Counted from the stretch's first letter, positions 1 to 8,935 are shown. The stretch: DNA of 49,434 bases from Bacillota bacterium (GCA_021287065.1 JAJTBE010000092.1:1-49434), one strand, 5' to 3'. Program-made: numbers and translations. Notes: generated by a model not told the origin, from the letters alone.

Positions 1-6
1 ACCGAC

Positions 7-136
7 GGGGATTTGGGGACCGTCAGAGGGAACCACGCTTTTTTAAAAAAGCGAGGTTGCCCTCCGAACCTCCCTCCTTGAAAAACAAGAGTATTGGGCT
101 GGAAATTGGAGTAAGTTTTACTAATTCAGTGGCATT
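7..136 (+). repeat. Family A repeat, unit 1 (MITE-like)
   Basis: First of two tandem units. It carries the perfect palindrome CGCTTTTTTAAAAAAGCG inside a longer imperfect stem (GAGGGAACC ... GGTTGCCCTC) and ends in CTAATTCAGTGGCATT, the outer end seen in every copy of this family. Further copies lie at 137-265, 31079-31365, 31567-31738 and 49098-49434, with decayed ones at 6650-6746 and 16206-16262. Short ORFs across it are not genes: the same peptide recurs only because the DNA recurs. Confidence 0.85.
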
Positions 137-265
137 GGGGATTGGGGACCGTCAGAGGGAACCACGCTTTTTTAAAAAAGCGAGGTTGCCCTCCGAACCT
201 CCCTCCTTGAAAAACAGGAGTATTGGGCTGGAAATTAGAGTGAATTTTGCTAATTCAGCGGCATT
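137..265 (+). repeat. Family A repeat, unit 2
   Basis: Near-identical direct copy of the unit before it, with the same hairpin core and the end CTAATTCAGCGGCATT. The few differences are substitutions outside the stem. The tandem pair lies 3' of the aldolase gene and its terminator, so it interrupts no gene. Confidence 0.85.
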
Positions 266-284
266 GACCCTATCCCCGCCAAAC

Positions 285-317
285 AAAAAGGACGAACTTT
301 CGTCCGTCCTTTTTTTA
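285..317 (-). terminator. Rho-independent terminator after the aldolase gene
   Basis: Stem AAAAAGGACG / CGTCCTTTTT with A and T tracts on both sides, so it could work in either direction. It lies about 30 bases past the stop of the aldolase gene, which is read leftwards. Confidence 0.75.
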
Positions 318-345
318 TAATTTACACCCCGTCCTCAGGTTTTGC

Positions 346-1323
346 TTATGCTCTGCCTGCTGAACCGAGTACATTTTCGTTTTTGTGGATGATGAGTTTT
401 TCCAGTTCTTCCCTTGCCGGTCCAAGATATTTGCGAGGGTCGAATTCCTTGGGCTTGGTGGCGAGGACTTCGCGGATTTTGGCTGTAACAACCAGTCTTC
501 CGTCGCTGTCGATGTTGATTTTGCAGACTGCGCTCTTAGCAGCTTTTCTGAGCTGATATTCAGGCACGCCCACTGCGCCTTCCAGTGCTCCGCCGTATTT
601 GTTGATGAGTTCCACATATTCGGGCATTACTGATGATGCGCCGTGAAGAACGATGGGGAATCCGGGGATTCTTTTTTCAACTTCTTCGAGAATGTCGAAA
701 CGGAGCGGCGGGGGCTCTTCGCCGGGTTTTACCTTGAATTTGTAAGCGCCATGGGAAGTTCCGATTGAGATGGCAAGGCTGTCAACGCCTGTTCTCTTTA
801 CGAATTCTTCCACTTCCTCGGGTCTGGTGTAGTGGGAAACTTCGTGTGAAACTTCGTCTTCAATGCCTGCGAGAACGCCGAGTTCGCCTTCAACTGAGAC
901 ATCTCTGGCGTGGGCGTATTCCACGACTTTTTTGGTTTCTGCAATATTATCTTCGAATGAGAGGGCTGAGCCGTCGATCATTACTGATGAAAATCCTGAA
1001 TCTATGCAGGCTTTGCAGGTTTCGAAGCTGTCGCCATGGTCGAGGTGGAGAACGATTGGAATGTTGCTGTTGTAGTCTTTTCTAACCATTTCAACGGCAC
1101 CCATTGCCATGTGGCGGAGCAGGATTGAATTTGCATAATCCCTGGCTCCCTTTGAAACCTGAAGAATGACCGGTGAACCTGATTTGGCGCATCCGATAAC
1201 GATTGCCTGAAGCTGTTCCATATTGTTGAAATTGTAGCCCGGTATGGCGTATCCGCCTTCCATGGCTTTCTTAAACATCTCGCGGCTGTTTGACAGGCCG
1301 AGATCTTTATAACTTACTGTCAT
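346..1323 (-). CDS. fba: Class II fructose-bisphosphate aldolase
   Basis: Cytosolic glycolytic/gluconeogenic enzyme that reversibly cleaves fructose 1,6-bisphosphate into DHAP and glyceraldehyde 3-phosphate. The 325 residues span the class II TIM barrel. HLDHGDS (93-99) supplies the catalytic Asp95 and Zn ligand His96. His191 (TSHGAYK) and His227 (LHGASS) are the other expected Zn ligands, and the phosphate-binding KINIDSD segment lies near 270. The start is supported by AAAGGAG about 7 bases upstream. It is monocistronic: a terminator follows and a promoter-like element with a palindromic spacer precedes it. The length fits the longer class II subgroup. The class is secure; the exact sugar-phosphate preference (fructose against tagatose bisphosphate) cannot be read from sequence. 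Confidence 0.93.
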   Translation of the reverse strand: MTVSYKDLGLSNSREMFKKAMEGGYAIPGYNFNNMEQLQAIVIGCAKSGSPVILQVSKGARDYANSILLRHMAMGAVEMVRKDYNSNIPIVLHLDHGDSFETCKACIDSGFSSVMIDGSALSFEDNIAETKKVVEYAHARDVSVEGELGVLAGIEDEVSHEVSHYTRPEEVEEFVKRTGVDSLAISIGTSHGAYKFKVKPGEEPPPLRFDILEEVEKRIPGFPIVLHGASSVMPEYVELINKYGGALEGAVGVPEYQLRKAAKSAVCKINIDSDGRLVVTAKIREVLATKPKEFDPRKYLGPAREELEKLIIHKNENVLGSAGRA

Positions 1324-1399
1324 TTTCTGACTCCTTTCGTGGTTGAATCATACAGGGTTCTGTTTGTGTGTTATAAGTAGAGTTAAGGGTCAAATCCGG

Positions 1400-1429
1400 T
1401 TTATAGCCATTTTTGAAATGGCGAAACAA
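1400..1429 (-). promoter_or_regulatory. Candidate sigma70 promoter of fba with operator-like palindrome
   Basis: Read on the minus strand: TTGTTT, an 18-base spacer, then TATAAA, about 75 bases before the fba start. The spacer holds a perfect inverted repeat, GCCATTT TTG AAATGGC (1406-1422), placed where a repressor would block RNA polymerase. Inferred from sequence pattern only. Confidence 0.4.
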
Positions 1430-1535
1430 AAATCGGAGTGATTTTTTCCGGTATTTTGTCAATCCGGGCTGAAAGTTCAGCATCGGGTTAGGGGATGGCT
1501 ATATAAAAAGAGGGTTTTCCCCTTACTAAGACTTG

Positions 1536-1567
1536 CAAAAAGGGGGAATTTCCGATAAAACTCCCCC
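1536..1567 (-). terminator. Terminator after the heptose kinase gene
   Basis: On the minus strand a stem GGGGGA / TCCCCC is followed by TTTTT. It lies about 50 bases past the stop of the kinase gene and ends the HEAT - M16 - kinase operon before the fba promoter. Confidence 0.6.
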
Positions 1568-1617
1568 AAATTCCCTTGAAATATGATTATATCTTGCCGG
1601 TGTTTTTCCTTCCCGGA

Positions 1618-2583
1618 TTACTTTTCTTTCATTGCCTCTTTCAGTTCTTCTATTGTGGTTGTAGCGGTTCCCACTTTGCCGACCACTATGCCTGCGGCGT
1701 AGTTGGCTATGGCTGCTGCATCAGCATAATCCGCACCTGCTGCAAGAGCCATTGCTGTAACTGCAATTACAGTGTCTCCTGCGCCGGTTACATCATAAAC
1801 CTGTCTTGCCTTTGTGGGAATATGAGTGATTTTTCCGCTTTTTTCGAACAGGGACATGCCCTTTTCGCCACGGGTGATAAGAACATTTGTATCAAGGTTT
1901 TTCAGGATTTTTCTTCCGATTTTGAGAAGATCTTCTTCCGATTCCTCATCAATGTCGGCAAACCTTGCTGCTTCCTTATTATTTGGCGTTACAAGGCTTA
2001 CCCCCTGATAGAACTTCATGTTTCTCGGTTTTGGATCTATCAGCACTTTTTTGCCTTCGCCGATGACAAGATCCTTAACCTCAGCCACTAATTCCTTTGT
2101 AACTATTCCCTTGGCATAATCGGAAATAATCACGCAGTCGAGCTGGGGGAGAAGTTCCTTTACATATCCGAGTATCTTCTGATGGGTCTTCTTTGATATG
2201 GGGTGGGTGTTTTCATAGTCAAGCCTGAGGAGCTGCTGATTCTGGCTTAAAATGCGGACTTTTTTGATTGTTGGTCTGTCTTCGGTAATCAGGATTGGAT
2301 CGATCTTTCTGGATGAAAGTTCGCTCCGCAGTATTTCTTTTGCCTGATCTTCGCCTGTAACACCAAGAATCCAGGCTCTGCCTGAAAGTGCCGCTATGTT
2401 GTTTGCCACATTCGCAGCACCGCCGGGGATTGAAGTTGTTTTTGTAACTTCAACCACCTGAACGGGAGCTTCCGGAGAAATGCGGTTGACTTTTCCCCAT
2501 ATATATTCATCAAGCATAACATCGCCGATGGTGAGAATGCCCGTATCTTTGAATTTCCTGATAAATCTTGAGTAGTCTTTCAT
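1618..2583 (-). CDS. rfaE1: D-glycero-beta-D-manno-heptose-7-phosphate kinase (HldE N-terminal domain type)
   Basis: PfkB-family kinase that phosphorylates heptose 7-phosphate to the 1,7-bisphosphate in ADP-heptose synthesis for the LPS inner core. The 321 residues match the kinase half of E. coli HldE. GGAANVA (54-60) is the substrate-binding signature, and DVTGAGDTV holds the anion hole and catalytic Asp270. The adenylyltransferase half is absent here and is encoded separately at 16374-16892, so the bifunctional enzyme is split into two unlinked genes. AAGGAT precedes the ATG. It is the third gene of an operon, 20 bases after the M16 peptidase. Another PfkB sugar kinase is possible, but the presence of the partner gene supports this assignment. 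Confidence 0.85.
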   Translation of the reverse strand: MKDYSRFIRKFKDTGILTIGDVMLDEYIWGKVNRISPEAPVQVVEVTKTTSIPGGAANVANNIAALSGRAWILGVTGEDQAKEILRSELSSRKIDPILITEDRPTIKKVRILSQNQQLLRLDYENTHPISKKTHQKILGYVKELLPQLDCVIISDYAKGIVTKELVAEVKDLVIGEGKKVLIDPKPRNMKFYQGVSLVTPNNKEAARFADIDEESEEDLLKIGRKILKNLDTNVLITRGEKGMSLFEKSGKITHIPTKARQVYDVTGAGDTVIAVTAMALAAGADYADAAAIANYAAGIVVGKVGTATTTIEELKEAMKEK

Positions 2584-2603
2584 TAAGGATTATCCTTTCA
2601 GAG

Positions 2604-4109
2604 TTACTTTGCCGCGGGAGTTTCCTTTTTAACAAGGGTTACTATTGTGCGGTTATCCTCTGTGAAGTATTTCTTTGCAACCTGCATAATATCTTCGGGA
2701 GTTACTTTTTTGAGTTTTTCCCTGTCATCCAGGTTCTGCCAGTCCCCTGTCCATGCCTGAGCCTGAGCGATACTCTGGGCTATTGCCATAGGGTTGTCTA
2801 GAAGTCTGACATAATTGAGGTCTATGCGGTTGTGCACTTTATCGAGTTCCTGCTGGGTTACCGGTTCGGTTTTCAGTTTGTCCAGTTCAGCATAGATTGC
2901 TTTTTCGAGCTGTGCATCGGTTGTTTTTCCCTTGGGAAGAGCCTGAATAATAAATGCGTTGGTATATCCGAGAGTCCAGTTTCCGCCGCTGACGCTGTAG
3001 GCAATATTCTTTTTAACCAGATCCTGATAGAATCTTGAGGTTCTGCCGTGTGAAAGTATGTATGAAATCATATCCAGTGCATACTGGTCTTTGGTTCCGG
3101 GTCTGGGACCGTGGAATCCGATCATCATCTGAGGGTTGGCGTCGAATTTAACTTCGATTCTTCTTTCGCCTGCCTGTGTGGGTTCTTCGCTGAAGATAGG
3201 TTCGGGAAGGGGCTGTGCCGGAATAGGTCCGAAGTATTTGGTTACCATTGCAAGAGCTTCTTTTTCCGTTACATCGCCTACTATTGCAAGGGTTGTGTTT
3301 CCGGGTGAATAGTATTTTCTGAGATAAGCCATAACTTTGTCTTTTCTCATTGATTCGAGGTCCGAAGCCCAGCCAACCACATCCTGACCGTAGGGGATAG
3401 CTACGAAAAAGTGGCTGAAGAAGTTTTCAAACATTACACCGTCGGGATCGTTGTCGGTGCGCATGCGTCTTTCTTCATAAACAACATCTCTCTCCGAGTA
3501 GAACTCTCTGAATACGGGATGTCCCATTCTGTCAGCTTCAACAAAAGCCCAGAGTTCGAGTTTGTTGGAGGGCAGAAGGAGATAATAGTCGGTGGCGTCA
3601 AAGCCTGTGGAGGCGTTGAGTCCTCTTCCGCCTGCTTCGTCATAAATGGTATGGATTTCATTTTTAACCATGTATTTGCTCTGTTTTGCCTGAAGATCGG
3701 CGACCTGTTTCCACAGTTTGTCGATTTTGGCTTTGTCCATTGTATGATAGCCTGAAAGCCCTTTGACTCTTTCCTTGTCGATTTCATTAACGAGCTTTTC
3801 GATCTGTTTCATATAAGGCTGTTCCGCTTTGTAATTCCATGTTCCGATTTTATCTGTGCCTTTGAACATCATATGCTCAAGGAGGTGGGAGCAGCCGAAC
3901 ATGTTGGCGTATTCGTTGACGGCGCCAACTTTGTGGTAGCGGTATAACGCTACTATCGGAGCATCGTGTTTTTCAACTATCAAAACGGTTAAGCCGTTGG
4001 GAAGGGTATGCTTTTTTACATTAAGCTTTAATTCCGAGGCTTGAAGCGCGCAAGCGCATACCAGAAGAATAGCTGTGATTAAAACAGCCATCTTGAATCC
4101 TTTTTTCAT
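2604..4109 (-). CDS. Secreted M16-family zinc metallopeptidase (insulinase/PqqL-like)
   Basis: A 501-residue M16 peptidase with an N-terminal signal sequence (hydrophobic about 8-22, cleavage likely near ALQASE), so it probably acts in the periplasm. The inverted zinc motif HxxEH is intact in HLLEHMMF (His75, Glu78, His79). The third ligand is probably Glu185 in LELWAF, displaced by an insertion of about 30 residues (about 100-150) rich in charged residues. A C-terminal M16 half follows (about 225-420). Usual M16B proteins are 420-450 residues, so the insertion accounts for the extra length. It lies 27 bases after the HEAT-repeat gene and 20 before the heptose kinase. The substrate is unknown. 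Confidence 0.88.
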   Translation of the reverse strand: MKKGFKMAVLITAILLVCACALQASELKLNVKKHTLPNGLTVLIVEKHDAPIVALYRYHKVGAVNEYANMFGCSHLLEHMMFKGTDKIGTWNYKAEQPYMKQIEKLVNEIDKERVKGLSGYHTMDKAKIDKLWKQVADLQAKQSKYMVKNEIHTIYDEAGGRGLNASTGFDATDYYLLLPSNKLELWAFVEADRMGHPVFREFYSERDVVYEERRMRTDNDPDGVMFENFFSHFFVAIPYGQDVVGWASDLESMRKDKVMAYLRKYYSPGNTTLAIVGDVTEKEALAMVTKYFGPIPAQPLPEPIFSEEPTQAGERRIEVKFDANPQMMIGFHGPRPGTKDQYALDMISYILSHGRTSRFYQDLVKKNIAYSVSGGNWTLGYTNAFIIQALPKGKTTDAQLEKAIYAELDKLKTEPVTQQELDKVHNRIDLNYVRLLDNPMAIAQSIAQAQAWTGDWQNLDDREKLKKVTPEDIMQVAKKYFTEDNRTIVTLVKKETPAAK

Positions 4110-4136
4110 TTCAGGATCCCGCCTTTCATATTATTG

Positions 4137-6506
4137 CTATTTTTTTATACTTTCGAGATTGCCGGCGGCATCGAAAGTGAATATCCATTTCTCGTTTTTG
4201 ATTGTGCCATCTGCTGTAACAATTCTTTTTCCGGTATCTATCCCTTTGATTATTTCGTCCCATATTCCCGAGTCAAGACTGACTGAACCTGAAAATCTTT
4301 CGCCCATATCAAGGGCAAACATAGCCATCTCAGCATTGGCAGAGCTTTTTGGAGCTGTTCTTTCCACTATAAAGCTGGTTTTTCCGATATAATCGTTTTT
4401 CAGAACCTGTTCAAGATCGTTTTTCTGTCTGAATCCCGTATCTTTTTTAAGCCTTTGTGAGGTGTAGGATATGACTTTATCAGTTATATCCAGCCCTGCC
4501 AGCATTGTCCAGCCTGAGTTTCCATCGTTTAAAGACACCAGCGCCCTGTTGCCGGCTGTTTTTCTTACAATAACCGACTGTCCGGGCTGAAGTTCTCCTG
4601 CAGGTTTACCGGTTTGATCGGCTCCTGATTCTGCCATTATCGGGTTTGCCGGTGATTTATCCTCAACCCTGCCGAATTCTCCGAAACGGCGGAGAGGCGT
4701 TACATAGCCGTATCTGACTTCGTTCAGTTTGCCGAACATTCCCGGATCAAGGGTCATATAGAGCAGATAATATCTTGCATAGGTATTAATGTCGTAAATT
4801 CCGGCTCCGTACATCCATGAATCCTCGGGAGTTTCATTTTTTGTTCCATAAAGTGCAGGCATACCGGTTATTCTGAACATTGCTTCCGCTGCATAAAATG
4901 AAACCGGGAGGTTTTCCGCAGCTCCTGTTTTCAGAATGTCCATCTGATTGATATCTCCGGTGATTCCGATAAGTTTAAAAGCTGTAATGAAATCGGAATG
5001 AAGCATAAATCCTTTTTTTGCCGCCGCTGAAACAACTGCAGCATCCGAGGGCACTCTAAGCATACAGAGGGTGTCGAGGGCTGCAGAGGAAAGTGCGGGG
5101 TCTTTACTGCCGAGGTTCTTCAGGGCAATCTGTCTGCCTGAATCATCTCCCACACAGGCAAGGCTCCACGCTGCGGCTGCTGATATCTGAGGCACTGTGG
5201 ATGAAAGAAGCGCCTTTATTTTTTCGGAATCAGCTTTGTCTTTCATTCTTCCCAGAGCAAAAACGGCGTAATAAACAGTGAGAGGATCTTTTGAATCCAG
5301 ATTTTTCACCAGAATTTCCTTCGCCGGTTTATATCTGCATTCTCCGAGGATTTCTGCCGCAAAATATGACATATTGTTATTTTTACCGCTTTTCAGAATC
5401 TCAAGCAAAAGAGGTGCTGAGGCTGTATGGTTTTCCGTCATTATCTGAACAAGACGGGCATAAAGATATGTCTGAAGATCAGTGCGGGATGTGTCGGGAG
5501 CTTTTCCGAGAAGATTGATGGGCACATATCCCATTTTCTTTCCGCTGCTCTGTTTATCGAGAAAATCGATGAGGAATTTTATGGATTCCTTATCGCCCCA
5601 GGATCCTATGGCGCTTATGATTGCAATCTGCTTACCCGGATCTGACGATTCGAAGAGTTTTTTCAGACCTGCAAAACCTTCGTTATCACCCATTTCCCTG
5701 AGGGCTGCTGCTGCGTAAAGCTTTAAAGCCGGATCGTCTTCTTTGAGAAGATCGAGATAGATATTCTGAAAACGGGAAGATCTGTAGCCAGTGAGAATTA
5801 TAGCTGCTGTAAGACGGTCTGCTGATTTGCGTTCTTTTACCTTTTTTACAAGTTCCGTCTCAAGGGAAGGATCCCCGGCTTGTGCCAGAACTCCTATAGC
5901 AATAGTCCTCGTCTGGTTTTCAAGAGCCATCTGCTGATTCAGATTTCCTGATTTATAATCGGGCAGGTGTTCTGTGAGAAGATAGTCAAAAATTCCCTTG
6001 TTTGCCTCGGAAGTTCCCATAGCTGCAAGGGCTTTGACTGCGATAAGCCTGATTCTGGCATCTTTGCTGTCTCCCAGTTTTATCAATGCGGGAATAGCTT
6101 TTACATATTTCATTTTGCCTATGGCGGCAATAAATTTTATTCTGGTGTTAATAATCCATTCTGCCTGATCCCTGCCGGCTTCTGCAGGCGGGTCCTGAGC
6201 TGCTATGTCCGCAAGCAGCGGAATGGAGTATTTTTCTGTCTTTTCCAGCTCGGTGAGATCTTCAGGATCCCAGTCGGGTCTGGAATAGGTGGTTACAGCA
6301 AGAAAGCCTTCTGCTCTTGCTTTATCTTCGCCCTGATTAACAGAAGCGGCAATCAGTTTGCCCGCTTCATTGAATCTGCCTTCACGCATCATTTTCTTTG
6401 CTTCCGCAAAAACCGATCCCGACGCTTCCCGACTGAAAGCGGATGATGTGGTGCAAAATACCAGTCCAATCAGAATCAGAGTGTATATTTTTAGTAGTTT
6501 TTTCAT
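4137..6506 (-). CDS. Exported HEAT-repeat protein with C-terminal SH3-like segment
   Basis: 789 residues beginning with a signal peptide (hydrophobic about 8-22, cleavage near SSAFS). From about 100 to 520 it is built of HEAT/PBS-lyase-type helical repeats, recognisable by recurrent units such as AVKALAAMG, AAAALREMGD, AVFALGRMKD and AAWSLACVGD. Residues about 650-695 (PGQSVIVRKTAGNRALVSL) resemble a bacterial SH3-like fold; the C-terminal 90 residues are not recognised. It is probably a periplasmic scaffold. It is first in the operon with the M16 peptidase, and GAGGAA lies 4-9 bases before the ATG. No catalytic motif is visible and no specific function can be given. Confidence 0.8.
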   Translation of the reverse strand: MKKLLKIYTLILIGLVFCTTSSAFSREASGSVFAEAKKMMREGRFNEAGKLIAASVNQGEDKARAEGFLAVTTYSRPDWDPEDLTELEKTEKYSIPLLADIAAQDPPAEAGRDQAEWIINTRIKFIAAIGKMKYVKAIPALIKLGDSKDARIRLIAVKALAAMGTSEANKGIFDYLLTEHLPDYKSGNLNQQMALENQTRTIAIGVLAQAGDPSLETELVKKVKERKSADRLTAAIILTGYRSSRFQNIYLDLLKEDDPALKLYAAAALREMGDNEGFAGLKKLFESSDPGKQIAIISAIGSWGDKESIKFLIDFLDKQSSGKKMGYVPINLLGKAPDTSRTDLQTYLYARLVQIMTENHTASAPLLLEILKSGKNNNMSYFAAEILGECRYKPAKEILVKNLDSKDPLTVYYAVFALGRMKDKADSEKIKALLSSTVPQISAAAAWSLACVGDDSGRQIALKNLGSKDPALSSAALDTLCMLRVPSDAAVVSAAAKKGFMLHSDFITAFKLIGITGDINQMDILKTGAAENLPVSFYAAEAMFRITGMPALYGTKNETPEDSWMYGAGIYDINTYARYYLLYMTLDPGMFGKLNEVRYGYVTPLRRFGEFGRVEDKSPANPIMAESGADQTGKPAGELQPGQSVIVRKTAGNRALVSLNDGNSGWTMLAGLDITDKVISYTSQRLKKDTGFRQKNDLEQVLKNDYIGKTSFIVERTAPKSSANAEMAMFALDMGERFSGSVSLDSGIWDEIIKGIDTGKRIVTADGTIKNEKWIFTFDAAGNLESIKK

Positions 6507-6649
6507 TATATTCCTCAGTCATTGCCTTGTTTTATTGAATCCTGATTCTCATTGCCCCCTTAATTTTCCTTGTTTTAAACAAATCCGGACAAAGAAATAT
6601 TGTCTGATGCTATTTTACCGGAATCTTTTGTGCCGATGAGACTATTTTC

Positions 6650-6746
6650 AATGTTGCTGAATTGGTAAAGTTAACTCCGGGAAATTGGTATTCCGATATG
6701 AATCCTGAAATAAGCAGATAAATCTATGCTTTAATTCATAGGCATT
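6650..6746 (-). repeat. Decayed family A element retaining both ends
   Basis: Starts AATGTTGCTGAATTGGTAAAG and ends TGCTTTAATTCATAGGCATT. These match the two outer ends of the intact element at 49175-49434, but the hairpin core between them is missing. The next base begins family B. Short, internally deleted copies with preserved ends are typical of MITE-like elements. Confidence 0.6.
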
Positions 6747-7285
6747 GCGCCTGCCCCCCAGGTCCCCAAATAAAACGCCAACCGCCAGTAAACCTCACAA
6801 CCACAAGCTTGGTAAAGGATCGTAGGAGGGGTTTCCAACCGCGACGCGGACCCGCAGGTCCGCCACACCGCAAACTCAAGCTGCGAATCTTTCGCAAGAG
6901 CGGCAACAAAACGCAAATAAATGCCGGATCGCAGGCGTCCCGCCTGTCCCCCGGGTCCCCAAAATAAAACGCCAACCGCCAGCAAACCTCACAACCACAA
7001 GCTTGGCAAAGGATCGTAGGAGCGGTTTTCAACCGCGACGCGGACCCGCAGGTCCGCCCACATCGCAAACTCAAGCTGCAAATCTTTTGCAAGAACGGCA
7101 ACAAAACGCCAATAAATGCCGGATCGCAGGCGTCCCGCCTGCCCCGGGTCCCCAAACCAACCGCCAACCGCCAGTAAACCCCACAACCACAAGCTTGGCA
7201 AAGGATCGTAGGAGCGGTTTCCAACCGCGACGCGGACCCGCAGGTCCGCCACACCGCAAACTCAAGCTGCGAATCTTTTGCAAGC
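6747..7285 (-). repeat. Family B GC-rich palindromic repeat array (three units)
   Basis: About 193-base units in tandem. Each contains GGCGTCCCGCC (6934, 7129; degenerate near 6741), GCGGACCCGCAGGTCCGC (first at 6846) and a conserved linker with AAGCTTGG. The frames stay open because the unit length is near a multiple of three and GC-rich; the predicted peptides repeat in several frames on both strands, so no protein is likely. The array faces an inverted array at 7431-7845; 7286-7430 between them holds nothing I recognise. Confidence 0.85.
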
Positions 7286-7430
7286 ATGAAAATCATGCTG
7301 ACAGCCTCACATTACCATAATTCGATTCATAGTGGAGACAGTTTTGATTTCGGGCCAGATCATTGGGGCTGACCCTGTAGCTGGAGTTATTTTTCCATTC
7401 CGGAGATTGTAGAGAGCTTGCGAGGTTGTT

Positions 7431-7845
7431 TACCCGGAGAACAGGCGGGACGCCTGCGATCCGGCAGTTGTTGGCGTTTTGTTGCCGCGCTTTCGGGAGA
7501 TTTGCGGTTTGAGTTTGCGATGAGGGCGGACCTGCGGGTCCGCGTCGGGCTTACAAAGCCCTCCTACGTTCCCTTGCCAAGCTTATGGTTATTAGGTTTG
7601 CTGGCGGTCGGCTGGAGGTTTGGGGACCCGGGGCAGGCGGGACGCCTGCGATCCGGCAGTCGTTTGTGTTTTATTTCCGCATATTCGGAGAGTTTTCGGA
7701 CATAGGTTTGTGTCGCGGGCGGACCTGCGGGTCCGCGTCGGGCTTACAAAGCCCTCCTACGTTCCCTTGCCAAGCTTATGGTTATTAGGTTTGCTGGCGG
7801 TCGGCGGGAGGTTTGGGGACCCGGGGCAGGCGGGACGCCTGCTAT
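7431..7845 (+). repeat. Family B repeat array, inverted relative to 6747-7285
   Basis: GGCGGGACGCC recurs at 7444, 7636 and 7829 (periods 192 and 193). Each full unit has the palindrome GCGGACCTGCGGGTCCGC and the AAGCTTATGG linker. With the preceding array this makes a large inverted repeat around about 7360. The array runs up to the stop of the Spy-like gene, so its transcript could form a long hairpin there. Confidence 0.85.
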
Positions 7846-7846
7846 G

Positions 7847-8299
7847 CTACTGCTGCCCTTTCATTCCTCCGGTCATCTGCCGTATAAATTTTCTTGTGAA
7901 AAAAGTTCTCTGTTCAGGTGAGAGAATTTTTCTTATGGCGAAGAATTCATCCATAATGGTTTTCTGTTTTTTAAGATCGAGCTGGTTTATAGTAATCAGG
8001 AGTTCATCGATTTTTTTGCGATCCGGTTCATCCTTTTTCATTTCTTCTGCAAGTTCGAGTTTTCGCCGCATAGAACTGATATGAATATCCTCCAGAGCAT
8101 TGTTATACTGCTGATGAACTTCTTTTAACTTCTGCTGCTGGTCGTCGGTAAGTTTGAGAAATGCTTTAAGTCCACCCTTTTTATCCGTTTTTTCAGGCTT
8201 AGGCTCCTCACTCTGGGCAAAGCAGAAGCGCGGCGCCATAAATGCAACGGAAAGAAGTGCCGCCAGAGCTATTATAATTATGTTGAATTTTTTATTCAT
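7847..8299 (-). CDS. Spy/CpxP-like periplasmic LTxxQ protein
   Basis: 150 residues with a signal peptide (hydrophobic about 7-28, cleavage after CFAQ), then a helical, highly charged domain. LTDDQQQKLKEV (about 51-62) and LSPEQRTFF (about 128-136) match the LTxxQ motif of Spy, CpxP and CnrX-type proteins. These bind unfolded proteins or metals in the periplasm and often feed a sigma or two-component system. It is third in an operon behind an ECF sigma factor and its anti-sigma factor (32 bases after the anti-sigma stop), which suggests envelope-stress sensing. Whether it is chaperone or sensor cannot be decided from sequence. Confidence 0.78.
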   Translation of the reverse strand: MNKKFNIIIIALAALLSVAFMAPRFCFAQSEEPKPEKTDKKGGLKAFLKLTDDQQQKLKEVHQQYNNALEDIHISSMRRKLELAEEMKKDEPDRKKIDELLITINQLDLKKQKTIMDEFFAIRKILSPEQRTFFTRKFIRQMTGGMKGQQ

Positions 8300-8331
8300 A
8301 TTAACAACCTCACTGATATTGGTTCATTATC

Positions 8332-8934
8332 TCAGATAAAATCTTTAAGATCGATTCTTTCTATAGTTCCGTCGGTTTTCTTGTTCTGCTGTTCGAAAAT
8401 CTCTTCTTCCTCCGTAGCTTCAGGTTTCTGGGTATTTTTCAACACAGTATATGGCGACGGCAGATAATCTCCCGTGCTTCCTCCGGCAACCACAGGGTTT
8501 GAAGGTATGGTGTAATCTGCAGTTTCAACAACGGGAACTTCTCTGTAAACAACTCTTTCCACCACCTGGGGCGGGTTGAAGTATTGTGCGAGAAATATTG
8601 CTGCAGCTATAAGAAGCGCTGCTGACCATGCAGGAACCCTGAAAGTGAACATATTCCGGAATATAATTCCAAGTCTTTCGACTATTGAATTATGTTCAGT
8701 CCGTGCGGGTTTTTCCTGAGCCATTACCTTTGTAAGGAAGCGGGCTGTGAAATCAGGAGAAGGCTCCACAGCTTTCCATTCGTCCAGAATATCCCAGGTC
8801 TTTATAAAAGCTTCATATTCATAGCGGCATTCAGGGCAGGAATCAATATGAACCTGAACATCGCCGGATTCTTTTTCCGGAAGATCTCCCTGAACAAACT
8901 CAGCCATAATTTTTTTCACTTCATTGCAGTTCAT
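8332..8934 (-). CDS. Zinc-finger anti-sigma factor, membrane anchored
   Basis: 200 residues. The N-terminus has the zf-HC2 signature His29-x3-Cys33-x2-Cys36 (HIDSCPEC) used by ZAS anti-sigma factors to hold their sigma factor. One transmembrane helix follows (about 102-118), then a periplasmic tail of about 80 residues. The frame extends 87 codons further upstream, but that part lies inside the sigma gene and is not coding. The ATG at 8934 is chosen because GGGAGGT lies 7 bases before it, within the last sigma codons, and the stop of the sigma gene is one base away. The tight spacing implies coupled, stoichiometric expression. Family and partner are clear; the inducing signal is not. Confidence 0.85.
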   Translation of the reverse strand: MNCNEVKKIMAEFVQGDLPEKESGDVQVHIDSCPECRYEYEAFIKTWDILDEWKAVEPSPDFTARFLTKVMAQEKPARTEHNSIVERLGIIFRNMFTFRVPAWSAALLIAAAIFLAQYFNPPQVVERVVYREVPVVETADYTIPSNPVVAGGSTGDYLPSPYTVLKNTQKPEATEEEEIFEQQNKKTDGTIERIDLKDFI

Positions 8935-8935
8935 A

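Noticed and set aside
57-320. 87-codon frame at the window start
   Set aside because: Consists of two copies of the family A repeat; no start signal and no independent support.
6747-7285. CRISPR array
   Set aside because: Units of about 193 bases are similar over their whole length; there are no short repeats with unique spacers and no cas genes.
6731-7320. Several overlapping open frames of 70-186 codons on both strands
   Set aside because: They lie wholly in family B repeats; unit length near a multiple of three keeps frames open, and the same peptides recur in different frames.
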